Shown piece after piece: positions 33,201 through 41,336 of a stretch of 64,000 bases of DNA (position 1 is the stretch's first letter; the number at the start of each line of letters is the position of its first letter). The stretch is from Streptomyces globosus (lineage in GTDB: Bacteria > Actinomycetota > Actinomycetes > Streptomycetales > Streptomycetaceae), in assembly GCF_003325375.1 (NCBI RefSeq), contig NZ_CP030863.1, positions 46,702 to 110,701 on the forward strand, given 5' to 3'. A program made the translations under genes and the position numbers. The notes beneath the pieces were generated by a model. The model worked only from the letters and a program-made list of their open reading frames with translations, was not told where the DNA came from and ran no database searches.

Positions 33201-33898
33201 AGCCTGGACGCAGCCCACCAGGCCCTCCGTGTCCTCGAAGTCGTCCACCGCCACACCAGCAACTCGTCCGTGCCCAGCTCGCCGCCCCGATCATCCCTGG
33301 TGTGTGCACCGCCGGATCCGCCTTGCAGCTCGCGGCCGCCGACCGCGACCGCATGGGCGAGCTCCGCGACACTCTCGGATACCTGCGCGACGCGGTCGGA
33401 GCGGCCGTCTACGTCGCCAGCTACACCGACGGCGAGGTCTCCATCACCCAGTACGCCGACGGCCCCCGCACCCCGGTCGTGCACGAGTGGGTCGACTTCC
33501 GCGAAGCCGCCCACGCCTCCGCCGTCGGCAAAGCCCTCCTGGCCCAGCTCGGACCCACCGAACGCCTCGACCACCTCAACCGCTACCGCATGGAGCGGTT
33601 CACCCCCCACACCATCACCAGCAGAGAGATCCTCTTCGACGAACTCGACGACCGCGGCCCCGGCCAGCCCCTGCTCGACCTGCAGGAGTACACCCTCGGC
33701 ACGGTCTGCGCCGCCGTCCCCATCGGCACCGGCTCCGAACCCCAATGCGTAGCGCTGTCCCTGCCCACCCCGGACCCGGACCGCCTTCAGCAAGCAGCGC
33801 GCGTCCTGCGCAACGAAGCCGTCGCCGTCGTCCTCGCCCTCTTGGTCGCCGGCGAGGACCTTCGCACGTCAATCGGACCGGCCGCAGGCCGTCGCTGA
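33201..33898 (+). pseudogene. Degenerate IclR-family regulator
   Basis: The first fragment (SLDAAHQALRVLEVVHRHTS, NSSVP) has the first helix typical of an IclR winged helix. The rest, from 33302, is in another frame and contains the IclR effector domain: VGAAVYVASYTDGEVSITQY, HASAVGKALLAQLGP and FTPHTITS. One missing C in GTGCCCAG and loss of much of the recognition-helix region (only QLAAPIIPGV remains) separate the two. The effector domain is intact in length, but without the HTH it cannot act as a normal regulator. Confidence 0.65.
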
Positions 33899-34041
33899 GC
33901 TCGAGCGCAGCCGTCCCGCGGTCTCACCGCCGCGGGGCGCGCTACCCGCAAGGGCGCCCGCGTCGACCCTGCAGGTGATGTCTGGAGGGTCCGCGTGCCG
34001 GGCCCCGCGTGTGGGGGACCCTGGCGTGCTCAGTTGGCGGC

Positions 34042-35040
34042 TCACCCTGGCCCTGTCCCGAAGAGGGGCACTTCCTGGGGCGTCATGTCCAGTCGGAGTC
34101 GGCGGAGCCTGACCGGGTGGCGGTAGACGCCGCCGCGGTCGACTGCGGTGTCGGCGCTGATCTCCGCGACGAGCTGGGGACGAACGAGGGTCACCTCCAG
34201 CAAGTCCCGGCTGCCCCAGGCCGCGGCGAACCGCATGCCCGTCCAGGGATGTTCCGGGTCGGCTTCCGCCAGGCTGCCGGCGACGAGGCGCGCCGCGTCG
34301 GGGCGCAGGGGGGCAGTTCGTCCGACGGGGTGGAGGCGTCCGGCTTGGTCGTTGCGGCCCAGCAGGAGAAGGTGTGGTCGGACCAACGTGCCGGCGATGG
34401 CGCCGATGATCGCCTCGGTCGTGTCACGGCGCCGGAGTTTGTACCAGCCTCTGTATCCTGGCCGGTAGGGCTGGTGCATGGGCTTGACCACGATGCCTTC
34501 CAACCCCGATACCTCGGTCCAGGACTCGAGCCACTGTTGTGCCTTCACCGGGTCGGTGGTCATCGGGCACAGCGTCCACGGCGCGGCGAGCCGGTGCGTG
34601 GCGAAGAGGTTCTCCAGTCGCAGGCGACGCTGCCGGTAGGGCTGGCGGAGCAGTTCGGTCCCGTCCTGCTGCAGGATGTCGAAGGCGATGAAGAACGCGG
34701 GCAGGGACGTCGTGAGCGCGGCGGCGGTGCGGCCGCGGGCGCCGGCACGGCGTTGCAGCCCGTCGAAGGACAAGCGGCCGGCTGCGGTGTCCCAGGCGAC
34801 GACCTCCCCATCGAGGACCAGGCCGTCGGGCAGCTGCTCGGCAGCGGCCAGAAGGTCGGGAAACCGGTCCTGGATGTACTTGCCCTGCCGGGTCTGAAGG
34901 ACCAGGCCGCCGTCCGTGAATGCCAGAGCCCGGTAGCCGTCAAACTTCTGCTCGAACGCGAGCTCGCCCACCGTGCCCGGGCTCGGCACCGACTCCACGG
35001 CCTGCGCCAGCATCGGCTCCACCGGCGGGCGCAGCACCAT
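34042..35040 (-). CDS. ATP-dependent DNA ligase (LigC/LigD-ligase type)
   Basis: The 332-aa product has the adenylation motif EQKFDGYR with nucleophile Lys32, motif III-like FFIAFDILQQDG, motif IV LEGIVVKP and motif V GWYKLRRRDT, followed by an OB-fold C-terminus. It seals nicks after adenylation by ATP. Polymerase and nuclease domains of full LigD are absent, as in actinobacterial LigC. ATG 35040 has GGAGG five bases upstream; an ATG at 35061 overlaps the Ku stop as ATGA but lacks a ribosome site. Both genes form a non-homologous end-joining pair. Confidence 0.85.
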   Translation of the reverse strand: MVLRPPVEPMLAQAVESVPSPGTVGELAFEQKFDGYRALAFTDGGLVLQTRQGKYIQDRFPDLLAAAEQLPDGLVLDGEVVAWDTAAGRLSFDGLQRRAGARGRTAAALTTSLPAFFIAFDILQQDGTELLRQPYRQRRLRLENLFATHRLAAPWTLCPMTTDPVKAQQWLESWTEVSGLEGIVVKPMHQPYRPGYRGWYKLRRRDTTEAIIGAIAGTLVRPHLLLLGRNDQAGRLHPVGRTAPLRPDAARLVAGSLAEADPEHPWTGMRFAAAWGSRDLLEVTLVRPQLVAEISADTAVDRGGVYRHPVRLRRLRLDMTPQEVPLFGTGPG

Positions 35041-35057
35041 CGCGACCTCCACCCAGG

Positions 35058-36065
35058 TCATGTCCGGGACGCGGCCAGAGCCTGCAGGAGATCGCTGCGA
35101 GACATCTGCGAGCGGCCGGGGAGGTTGGCGGCGGCGGCCTTCTTGTAGAGGTCGGCCTTCGACAGCTCACTCAGGCCCTCCTTGGGTGCGGAGCGGATCC
35201 GCTTCTTGCCGGGAGGGTTCTTGGCGGCCGCCTTCGAGGACACGGCGGCCTTGCGGGACGTGGTGGCCTTGCCGCCGGTGCCCTTCGGGCTGCCGGCGCG
35301 TTCGACGCTGGCCCGCAGAGCCTCCATCAGGTCGACCACACCTGTCGGCTCGGCCGCTGGCTCGGCCTTCTCCACCGTCTCGCCGGCCTTCTTCGCCTCA
35401 ATCAGGGCGGCGACCTTCTCCTGGAACGTGTCGTGGAACTCGTCGGGACCCCAGGTCATGCTCATCGCTGCGATGAGCTGCTCGGCCATCTTCAGTTCCT
35501 TCTCGGACGCCTTCGCCTTCCCCGGGAGGGTGTCGATCTCCTTCTTGGGGTCGCGGATCTCGTCCGCCCAGTGCAGCGTGTGCAGGGTGAGGAGGCCGTT
35601 CTCGGATTTGAGGGCGACGAGGTACTCGTGCTGGCGCATCACGAAGGTGGCGATGCCGGCCTTTCCGGCCTTGGCCAGTGCCTGTTCCAGCAGGCTGTAG
35701 ACCTTCCCGTACTCGAAGCCGCGCGGGCCGAGGTAGTAGGTCTTGTCGAAGAAGATCGGATCCACCTCTGCCAGGTCGACGAACCCGGCGATCTCCAGCG
35801 AGCGGGAGCGGCCCGGCGCGATCTCGTCCAGTTCCTCCGGCTCGACCAGGACGTACTCCTCACCGGTGTCGAACCCCTTCACGATGTCGTCGAGCTCCAC
35901 CTCGTCGCCGGTCCTCTCATTGACGCGGCGGTTGCGGATCCGGTCGGAGGTGCCGCGCTGGAGCTGATGGAAGTGGATCGTGTGCCTGTCGGTGGCCGTG
36001 TAGAGGCCCACAGGCAGGCTGACCAGCCCAAATGACAGGTTTCCGGCCCAGACGGGACGCGCCAC
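35058..36065 (-). CDS. ku: Ku DNA end-binding protein
   Basis: The 335-aa product begins ARPVWAGNLSFGLVSLPVGL and covers the whole bacterial Ku core (HTIHFHQLQRGTSDRI, YYLGPRGFEYGKVYSLLEQA, ALKSENGLLTLHTLHWADEI), then a Lys/Ala-rich tail and a C-terminal SAP-like LSKADLYKKAAAANLPGRSQ. Ku homodimers ring double-strand ends and recruit ligase. GTG 36065 sits nine bases after GAGGAG; a GTG at 36074 abuts that site and is less likely. It overlaps the ligase frame. Ku and ligase genes often lie in the arms of Streptomyces linear chromosomes and on plasmids. Confidence 0.9.
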   Translation of the reverse strand: MARPVWAGNLSFGLVSLPVGLYTATDRHTIHFHQLQRGTSDRIRNRRVNERTGDEVELDDIVKGFDTGEEYVLVEPEELDEIAPGRSRSLEIAGFVDLAEVDPIFFDKTYYLGPRGFEYGKVYSLLEQALAKAGKAGIATFVMRQHEYLVALKSENGLLTLHTLHWADEIRDPKKEIDTLPGKAKASEKELKMAEQLIAAMSMTWGPDEFHDTFQEKVAALIEAKKAGETVEKAEPAAEPTGVVDLMEALRASVERAGSPKGTGGKATTSRKAAVSSKAAAKNPPGKKRIRSAPKEGLSELSKADLYKKAAAANLPGRSQMSRSDLLQALAASRT

Positions 36066-36219
36066 GGCAGCCACCTCCTCCAGTCCCCCTCATCCAGTGC
36101 ACGGCGCCTACCCGGTCAGCAACCATCCGATCTGTCAGCCTCCGGTCCGGTCTGCCGAACGGGTCACGAACCGGAGCGCCGACTTCCCTTCCCTAATCGA
36201 ACAGAATTACGATTCAGGG

Positions 36220-36588
36220 GTGAACGACGAGACCGCCTTCCCCCACGACCTCCTCCAGCTCCAGGAACGCCTCCACCGCGCCCAAGCCGAGCACCGCGCC
36301 TACCTGGCCGCACTGCCCTGGAGCGTGGAGCCCATCAAGGGGTGGGCCCGCGGCGAGCGGTTCTCCCACCGCGGGGACGTGCCCGACAGCCCCGGCTGGA
36401 GCGCCGAGCAGAAAGAGACGGTCGACCGGATGCGGGCCGAGATCCGGCAGCTGTCGAGCGACGTCGTCGACCATCCGCACTGGAAGAGTGTCCCCACCGA
36501 GAACATGGCGGCGTCCCGCATGCTGCTGAAGCGGCAGGCCCGCCCCGCCGAAGCCCCCGAGAACCCCGAAGCGGCCGAGGCGGCGTAG
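36220..36588 (+). CDS. Hypothetical protein, 122 aa
   Basis: The GTG at 36220 is preferred over the upstream ATG because protein-like sequence starts there (NDETAFPHDLLQLQERLHRA). The chain is helical, with GWSAEQKETVDRMRAEIRQL and an Ala/Glu-rich end. The ribosome site is weak. No family recognised. It is followed five bases later by the DUF6233 gene, so co-transcription is likely; such pairs are frequent in Streptomyces. Confidence 0.6.
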   Translation: MNDETAFPHDLLQLQERLHRAQAEHRAYLAALPWSVEPIKGWARGERFSHRGDVPDSPGWSAEQKETVDRMRAEIRQLSSDVVDHPHWKSVPTENMAASRMLLKRQARPAEAPENPEAAEAA

Positions 36589-36593
36589 CCGCC

Positions 36594-36944
36594 ATGCCGG
36601 AACCGCTCCTGCCCCTGCCGCCAGCCCTGGACCAGCTCCTGGTCATACGCCGCTGGCTGGAGCTCACCCTCGCCCGCGTCGACGAGAAGATCAACATCGT
36701 CCGCTCGGCGGAGGAAGAACGGGCCCGCCGCCGGCCGCTCCCGGCACCTCCGGACTGGTGGATCGAGTACGGCATCGGTGCCACCCGACAGCCCGACCGC
36801 GTCCACACCGGCGCCTGCAGAATCACCGGTCGGGGCCGGGCGGCCACTCGGGAGTCGGCCCTGGAGGTGCTGCGGACCATGCCATCGGTCATCGCGTGCC
36901 CGCTGTGCCGGCCTGACAGCGAGCTCGGCCTCCTCGACAGCTGA
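36594..36944 (+). CDS. DUF6233 family protein
   Basis: The 116-aa product has a helical N-terminus (LDQLLVIRRWLELTLARVDE) and the family-like core PDWWIEYGIGATRQPDRVHT, then HTGACRITGRG and ACPLCRPDSELGLLD near the C-terminus. DUF6233 proteins are abundant in Streptomyces accessory DNA and have no known function; the Cys pair could bind metal. Family call from memory of the motif. Confidence 0.65.
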   Translation: MPEPLLPLPPALDQLLVIRRWLELTLARVDEKINIVRSAEEERARRRPLPAPPDWWIEYGIGATRQPDRVHTGACRITGRGRAATRESALEVLRTMPSVIACPLCRPDSELGLLDS

Positions 36945-37120
36945 TCGTCGTCGCCAGTCGAACGGGGCCGGCAAGGCCGCAGCCGGTTCTCCCTGCTGCC
37001 GGTCGAGATGACGGACAGCATCAGAGCGGTGGGGCGGGCCTACTGCTGGGCCAGGAAGGACCGGCCGGGACCCACTCTTTGGGCGGCCGGCGTCGCACGG
37101 TCTGATGCGCAAGGAACGGT

Positions 37121-37909
37121 TCAGCCACCGCAGCTCACGAACGCTTCGCCTGAGCCTCCGCCGCCCCGGTCCAAAGGCTTTCCCGGCGGGTGGGTCAGCA
37201 GGCCGCTCTCTTCTGTGAACCGAGGGAGTTGGGCGCGGAGGGCTGATACGCCGAACAAGGCGATGCTCAGCAGGAGCTCGTCTGACTGGTTCCGGGTCGC
37301 CGTGCGGACTCCCGCATGGTCGAGGCGTAACCGGGTGAGCAGTGTGGCCCCACGCAGGGTGCGGCGGGGCCGTACCCACAAGGCCACCGCGGCCGCGTCG
37401 GCGAGGAGCCCGAGCCCCAGGTACAACGCCGCTTGTTGCCCGCTCGTGGCGGCGGCGAGCGGCGCGGCCGCGAAGACCGGCAGCAGCAGGATCCGAACGG
37501 CCCGCTCTCGCCTGTGGGAAACGACCAGCCCCGCCCGCTCCAGCCCTTCCGATACTCCGCGGACGGCCCGGCGTACCCGCTCGATGTCCTGGAGGCGGCG
37601 CGGGTGGAGCGGTTTGTACAGGACGCTGAACTGGGCGCGGGCCACCTCGGAGCAGCTGTCCGGCAGCCAGGGCTTATCGCGTTCCACCGTCTGCCGCCAG
37701 CCAGCCTGGACCGATTCGGCCAGGTACAGCTCGACCAGTCCGCACTGGGCCGCGCCCCGCGCACCGCCGCGCAGCAGCCCCATCTCGACGGCGGAGAGCC
37801 GGTCCAGTGGGCCGCGGTCCGGCCGCCCGCCCGGGCGAAGGCGCAGGGCGGCGGCAATCAGCAACAGCAGCCACGCCATTGCCGCCGAGACGGCGTTGAC
37901 GACGAGCAC
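37121..37909 (-). CDS. TIGR04222-like membrane protein
   Basis: GTG 37909 has GGAGGAGG upstream. The 262-aa product starts with a transmembrane helix (AVSAAMAWLLLLIAAALRL), then LSAVEMGLLRGGARGAAQCG, characteristic of the TIGR04222 domain, then a soluble stretch and a second hydrophobic region (ILLLPVFAAAPLAAATSG). The Gly/Pro-rich end GGGGSGEAFVSCGG is short compared with the low-complexity Cys/Gly tails of some family members. Function unknown. Confidence 0.7.
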   Translation of the reverse strand: MLVVNAVSAAMAWLLLLIAAALRLRPGGRPDRGPLDRLSAVEMGLLRGGARGAAQCGLVELYLAESVQAGWRQTVERDKPWLPDSCSEVARAQFSVLYKPLHPRRLQDIERVRRAVRGVSEGLERAGLVVSHRRERAVRILLLPVFAAAPLAAATSGQQAALYLGLGLLADAAAVALWVRPRRTLRGATLLTRLRLDHAGVRTATRNQSDELLLSIALFGVSALRAQLPRFTEESGLLTHPPGKPLDRGGGGSGEAFVSCGG

Positions 37910-38628
37910 GGCGCCCTCCTCCCCTCGGGGCTCTCAGCCTGCCCCTGAGGTGTGGATTCCGCCAGCGTCCCTTCCGGGTTGGCCTCGCCCCGTCCGCCCG
38001 ACTGGCACCAGGTCCCGGCTGCCGGCCGGATGGTTGCCGGTGGTGTGTCGGCGTCGACTGGGGCCGACTCAAGGGGCCGCTCAACGGTGATGCCGGTTCT
38101 CGTACGCGGGACCCGGGGGCCGCTCGTGGCGATTGTCGGTGCCGATCTCGGTCTCTGGGCCGCACCGAGGCGGTCCGCGGGCTGACCACAGCGATCCGGT
38201 GGAACGGCATGTTTGGCGTATTCCTGTCGGTTTGGCTTGAGTGCGCCGGGCGCACTGAGGGGCGCATACAGGCGCACCACTCACATCGGCATGTGTCCTG
38301 CCTCACATCGCCCTGCGGGGCCGCTGTAAGGCTTGCGTTCAGCAAAGAGCAGGCGCACCTGGGCGCAGTGTGCCATTTATGCAGGTCAACGCCGGCTGCT
38401 TGGGCTCAGAAGGGACGGAGTGCCTCGGTTGAGGGCAACGACAAACGCTCGTACGGCTTCTGAGTGACCGACCGGTAACCGAGTGCTGAAAAAATTTGGT
38501 CGGCGGCCGTCTCCACGAACGTGGCACCTCGCCCGCTTTGCTGTTCTACGAGAGCAACCGCACTCGGAGCGCCGCCCGGGGAAACGGCACTCACTCCCTC
38601 CAAGGATGAATAGGACCACCACCCTGTG
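37910..38628. other. Gap of about 700 bases before sigma module 2
   Basis: No confident gene. A leftward frame 38406-38603 reads plausibly (VSAVSPGGAPSAVALVEQQS, then VTQKPYERLSLPSTEAL), but its possible starts sit directly against the GGAGGG element, so it is not called. The promoter of sigma module 2 should lie in the last 200 bases; none was defined. Confidence 0.35.
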
Positions 38629-38811
38629 ATGAACCACGACGTGGCCAGCCTGGCGCTGGCCCTGGCCGCCGCGGGACGCGCCTTCGCTCCCGACGCGCGG
38701 GCCCTGATGCGGCGGCTCCTGGGCGCCGGCGTCCGAGTGGGAGCAGCAAGTCTGGTCGAACAGCGGGAAGCGGCTCGCCCCGAGGCGCTGGACGACGGGA
38801 GCCGGTCGTGA
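38629..38811 (+). CDS. 60-aa leader protein of sigma module 2
   Basis: ATGATG at 38626-38631; the second ATG is used here. The product is an Ala/Arg/Leu-rich helix (VASLALALAAAGRAFAPDAR; ALMRRLLGAGVRVGAASLVE) with an acidic end. Its stop overlaps the sigma start as GTGA, as for the 79-aa gene of module 1. Function unknown; the hydrophobic helix could be membrane-associated. Confidence 0.55.
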   Translation: MNHDVASLALALAAAGRAFAPDARALMRRLLGAGVRVGAASLVEQREAARPEALDDGSRS

Positions 38812-39413
38812 CGGAGCAGCCCCCCGCCGACTCAGCCGGCACACGTGAGCCCAGCCAGATCATGCCGAACGCCTACTGGGCCTTCCTCGCCCTCAATCAC
38901 AAGCCCTACCTGGAGTACGCGCGGGTGCTGCTCGGCGACGAGAAGGAAGCCGCCGACGCCGTGCACGCCACCTTCGTCCACCTCGCCGCGATATGGGCGC
39001 ACCTGACGATGCAGCCCAACATGGCCGCCTACGCGTGGGCACAGCACAAGCTGCTGGTCGCCGACGAGCTCATCATCAGCGGGCGCGAGCCGGCTGCCAG
39101 CGAGACGATGGCGTTCGACCGCGCCATCCGCGCGGCAAGCTGCGCAGTCCTTCGCGACTTCCGCGAACAGTTCCGGGCACAGATGGACGAGCTTGAGAAC
39201 AGCATCGGTCTGTATGCGGCGATGGACCGGCTTCCGGAGCGGCAGTTCGATGTCATGGTCCTGTGCTACGCCCTGAAGTACACCACCAAGCAGACCGCCG
39301 ACACGATGGGCGTCACGCCAGCCACCGTCCGCACGCTGCGCTGCAGTGCCCGCCGCAGGATCGCCAAGGAAATGGGCCTGGACATCGAGCTGGGCATCGA
39401 AGATGAGGAGTGA
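38808..39413 (+). CDS. ECF-type RNA polymerase sigma factor (module 2)
   Basis: The 201-aa product has a region 2 part (AYWAFLALNHKPYLEYARVL, LGDEKEAADAVHATFVHLAA) and region 4 near the end (LPERQFDVMVLCYALKYTTK, QTADTMGVTPATVRTLRCSA). Length is normal for ECF sigma factors. It is coupled to the 60-aa gene by GTGA and followed eight bases later by its partner gene. It is a paralogue of the sigma gene at 28707-29267 in role and neighbourhood. Confidence 0.8.
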   Translation: MTEQPPADSAGTREPSQIMPNAYWAFLALNHKPYLEYARVLLGDEKEAADAVHATFVHLAAIWAHLTMQPNMAAYAWAQHKLLVADELIISGREPAASETMAFDRAIRAASCAVLRDFREQFRAQMDELENSIGLYAAMDRLPERQFDVMVLCYALKYTTKQTADTMGVTPATVRTLRCSARRRIAKEMGLDIELGIEDEE

Positions 39414-39420
39414 TGAGTCC

Positions 39421-40149
39421 GTGCCCCACACGCACCGCACCGTCGACGAGCTGCTGGCACGCGCCCGTGTCTTCCAGGGCGACTACACCCCCGCCCACCT
39501 CGACGCCGCACGCGAGCGGCTGATCAGCCACCTCACCGAAGCCCGCTGGAGCCACCTCCTGACCGGCGCGCCGGCAACTCCCGCCGCCCCGGCGAGCCGA
39601 CCCGCTGCCCTGCACGAGCAGGCTGCCCACCAGCTGTGGGCCCTGTCGCAAAACGTCATCACCGACACCGAGGCAGCCGACCACATCGCCCGCTTCCAGG
39701 ACGCACGCGACCCCGGAGGGGCCCTGGCCTTCGCCTGCCTCCTAGACCTCGCCCGCGTCGAGGACGGCGCCCAGTTCTGGTGGCAGTTCGCCGCCGGTGC
39801 CGGCAACCCCACCGGCGCCCTGTGCCTCTACCTGCTGCACCTGCGCCGCGGCGAGATGCGCGACGCCAGCCACTGGGCCAGCCAGATCGGCCAGCTCGAG
39901 CAGGCCGACGACGGGGCGATCACGCACTACCGGCCCGTGACCCACGAGCAGACCGACCCAACTGCCCCCGCTGCGGGCATCACCATGCGCTACGAAACCC
40001 GCACCGCTCCCGACGACGTCTCCATCTCCGACGAAGCCGTCAAGGACACAGTGGAACAGCTCGGCATGGACCGGCACGAGGAACTTGGCCGCATCCTCAC
40101 CCCCACCGCAGAGCTGGCGAAGCAGATCGAGGAACTCGTCACCCACTGA
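39421..40149 (+). CDS. Sigma-module partner protein, 242 aa
   Basis: GTG 39421 has GAGGAG ten bases upstream, inside the sigma gene. The product begins PHTHRTVDELLARARVFQGD and has a helical C-terminal half with GGALAFACLLDLARVEDGAQ, FWWQFAAGAGNPTGALCLYL and LHLRRGEMRDASHWASQIGQ, a SEL1/TPR-like pattern shared with the 246-aa partner of sigma module 1. The final 60 residues are acidic. A possible regulator of the adjacent sigma factor, by position only. Confidence 0.65.
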   Translation: MPHTHRTVDELLARARVFQGDYTPAHLDAARERLISHLTEARWSHLLTGAPATPAAPASRPAALHEQAAHQLWALSQNVITDTEAADHIARFQDARDPGGALAFACLLDLARVEDGAQFWWQFAAGAGNPTGALCLYLLHLRRGEMRDASHWASQIGQLEQADDGAITHYRPVTHEQTDPTAPAAGITMRYETRTAPDDVSISDEAVKDTVEQLGMDRHEELGRILTPTAELAKQIEELVTH

Positions 40150-40174
40150 TCCCGGCCGGACCCCACCTGAGCAA

Positions 40175-40240
40175 GCTCTGAGCCAAGAAGGAGGGGGCTG
40201 TTTCCCGCGGGAAACAGCCCCCTCCTTCTTGGCTCAGAGC
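40175..40240 (+). terminator. 66-bp perfect palindrome, terminator of sigma module 2
   Basis: Arms of 33 bp match without a mismatch and meet at CCCGCGGG (40204-40211), with no loop. It begins 26 bases beyond the stop at 40149 and would form an exceptionally stable hairpin, or a cruciform in DNA. Confidence 0.85.
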
Positions 40241-40525
40241 CCGGCGGGGACGGCGCGAGGACGGCGCCGAGCCAAGGGGGACGGGCGGATGGCCTGACCC
40301 CCGTGCAGGCACCTGCCAGCCTCTCGATACCGATGTGGGCCAGCGTGATCATAATGGCGCCGCGTCCTTCTGTTGCTGGCGGTGCGCTGGCCGCGGCCCT
40401 GGTGAGGCAGGGGAAAGTCACCAAGCGGTGCTGGTGGCGAAGGGTCGGGATGCGTTGGACTGGGAAGGTGTTCGCGCGCCGCGCCGCGCCGGGCGGGTCC
40501 TAGCCGGCTACTTGGTCCCGGTGCG
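40241..40525. other. Short gap after the palindrome
   Basis: No supported gene. A frame 40303-40503 (starting QAPASLSIPMWASVIIMAPR) becomes Arg/Trp-rich and is not convincing. Another phase around 40420-40510 reads AVLVAKGRDALDWEGVRAPR, suggesting debris of a decayed gene. Confidence 0.3.
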
Positions 40526-40741
40526 GTGGAATGGCAGCCGCTCCAGGGCCTCGTCCCGACCGCGCCGGAGCTGGCCCCACCCGCCGTGGTCACCAGCGTG
40601 GCGGCGTACGCGGCCGCCAGCCTCTCCTACGCCGGGATCGGGACGCGGGTGCTCTCCACCCAATCGCACGGCCCGCCCGGACCCAGCTACGCGGGAACGC
40701 CCCGCCCAGATCCCGGGATCGACCGGCTCCTGCGACGATGA
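40526..40741 (+). CDS. Possible small protein, 71 aa
   Basis: A GTG frame with balanced composition (QGLVPTAPELAPPAVVTSVA, then AAYAAASLSYAGIGTRVLST). Its TGA overlaps the next ATG as ATGA, which supports translation. No clear ribosome site and no family recognised. It may be the end of a degenerate longer gene beginning in another phase upstream. Confidence 0.4.
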   Translation: MEWQPLQGLVPTAPELAPPAVVTSVAAYAAASLSYAGIGTRVLSTQSHGPPGPSYAGTPRPDPGIDRLLRR

Positions 40742-41133
40742 TCCGCATGCAGCCGCTGCCGACGCCGTGCCCCGCCGACCTGATCCCGGACGCCACCGGC
40801 CAGGACGCCTTCAACGCCGCATATCGGCAGGCCCAACAGCAGCGGGCCGTGTTCGTCGCCATCGAGAGCCAGGGACCGCGCTGGGCGGTCAAGGCCGACG
40901 CGCTCACCGCGCTGGGGCACACCATCGATGCCGGCGTGTACGACGCGGTCCGCGAGGCCGTCATCCACCTGATCCGCACCCGGCAGGTCCGCCCCGACTC
41001 CTCCGCCGGCCCGGTCTACTTCGTGCTCCATGACGTCGACGACGAGAGTCGGGCCCGTGAACTGGCCGCAGCCCTGCACGCCGCCCTCTACGGCGACTCC
41101 GAGCCGTTGGCGAGCTGCCTGCGCAGCTCGTAG
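40738..41133 (+). CDS. Hypothetical protein, 131 aa
   Basis: Starts at ATG 40738 (a second ATG follows at 40747). A central mixed helical/strand segment RAVFVAIESQGPRWAVKADA, then VREAVIHLIRTRQVRPDSSA and YFVLHDVDDESRARELAAAL. No family recognised. Its 3' end overlaps the convergent 59-aa gene by 46 bases. Confidence 0.55.
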   Translation: MIRMQPLPTPCPADLIPDATGQDAFNAAYRQAQQQRAVFVAIESQGPRWAVKADALTALGHTIDAGVYDAVREAVIHLIRTRQVRPDSSAGPVYFVLHDVDDESRARELAAALHAALYGDSEPLASCLRSS

Positions 41134-41267
41134 AGCACGTCGGGGCTGCCGATGCGGACCAGCTGCTCCAGCAGCCGGTCGATCCGGACATCGTCTCCGG
41201 CGCGCACCGCGTCGACGACGCCCTCGATCACCTCGCGCGCCCCGGGCGACAGCGCCTGTTCGTTCAC
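41088..41267 (-). CDS. Small hypothetical protein, 59 aa
   Basis: GTG 41267 has GGAGG ten bases upstream. The acidic helical product reads NEQALSPGAREVIEGVVDAV, then RIDRLLEQLVRIGSPDVLYE and LRRQLANGSESP. It is the last member of the leftward coiled-coil operon. No family recognised; composition and ribosome site make it a good gene despite its size. Confidence 0.6.
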   Translation of the reverse strand: MNEQALSPGAREVIEGVVDAVRAGDDVRIDRLLEQLVRIGSPDVLYELRRQLANGSESP

Positions 41268-41335
41268 CGCCTTGTCGCCTCCACCTCGGCGGGCTCGCCT
41301 CCGAGGCGCCTTCGCGGTAGAGGAAGGGTGCCCAT
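41264..41335 (-). CDS. Possible 23-aa coupling peptide
   Basis: ATG 41335 lies one base beyond the upstream stop and its TGA overlaps the GTG of the 59-aa gene as GTGA. The peptide is MGTLPLPRRRLGGEPAEVEA followed by TRR. It may only serve to couple translation. Confidence 0.3.
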   Translation of the reverse strand: MGTLPLPRRRLGGEPAEVEATRR

Positions 41336-41336
41336 G

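Noticed and set aside
38406..38603. 65-aa leftward frame before sigma module 2
   Set aside because: Plausible composition, but the start codons abut the GGAGGG element and there is no conserved overlap, so evidence is too thin.
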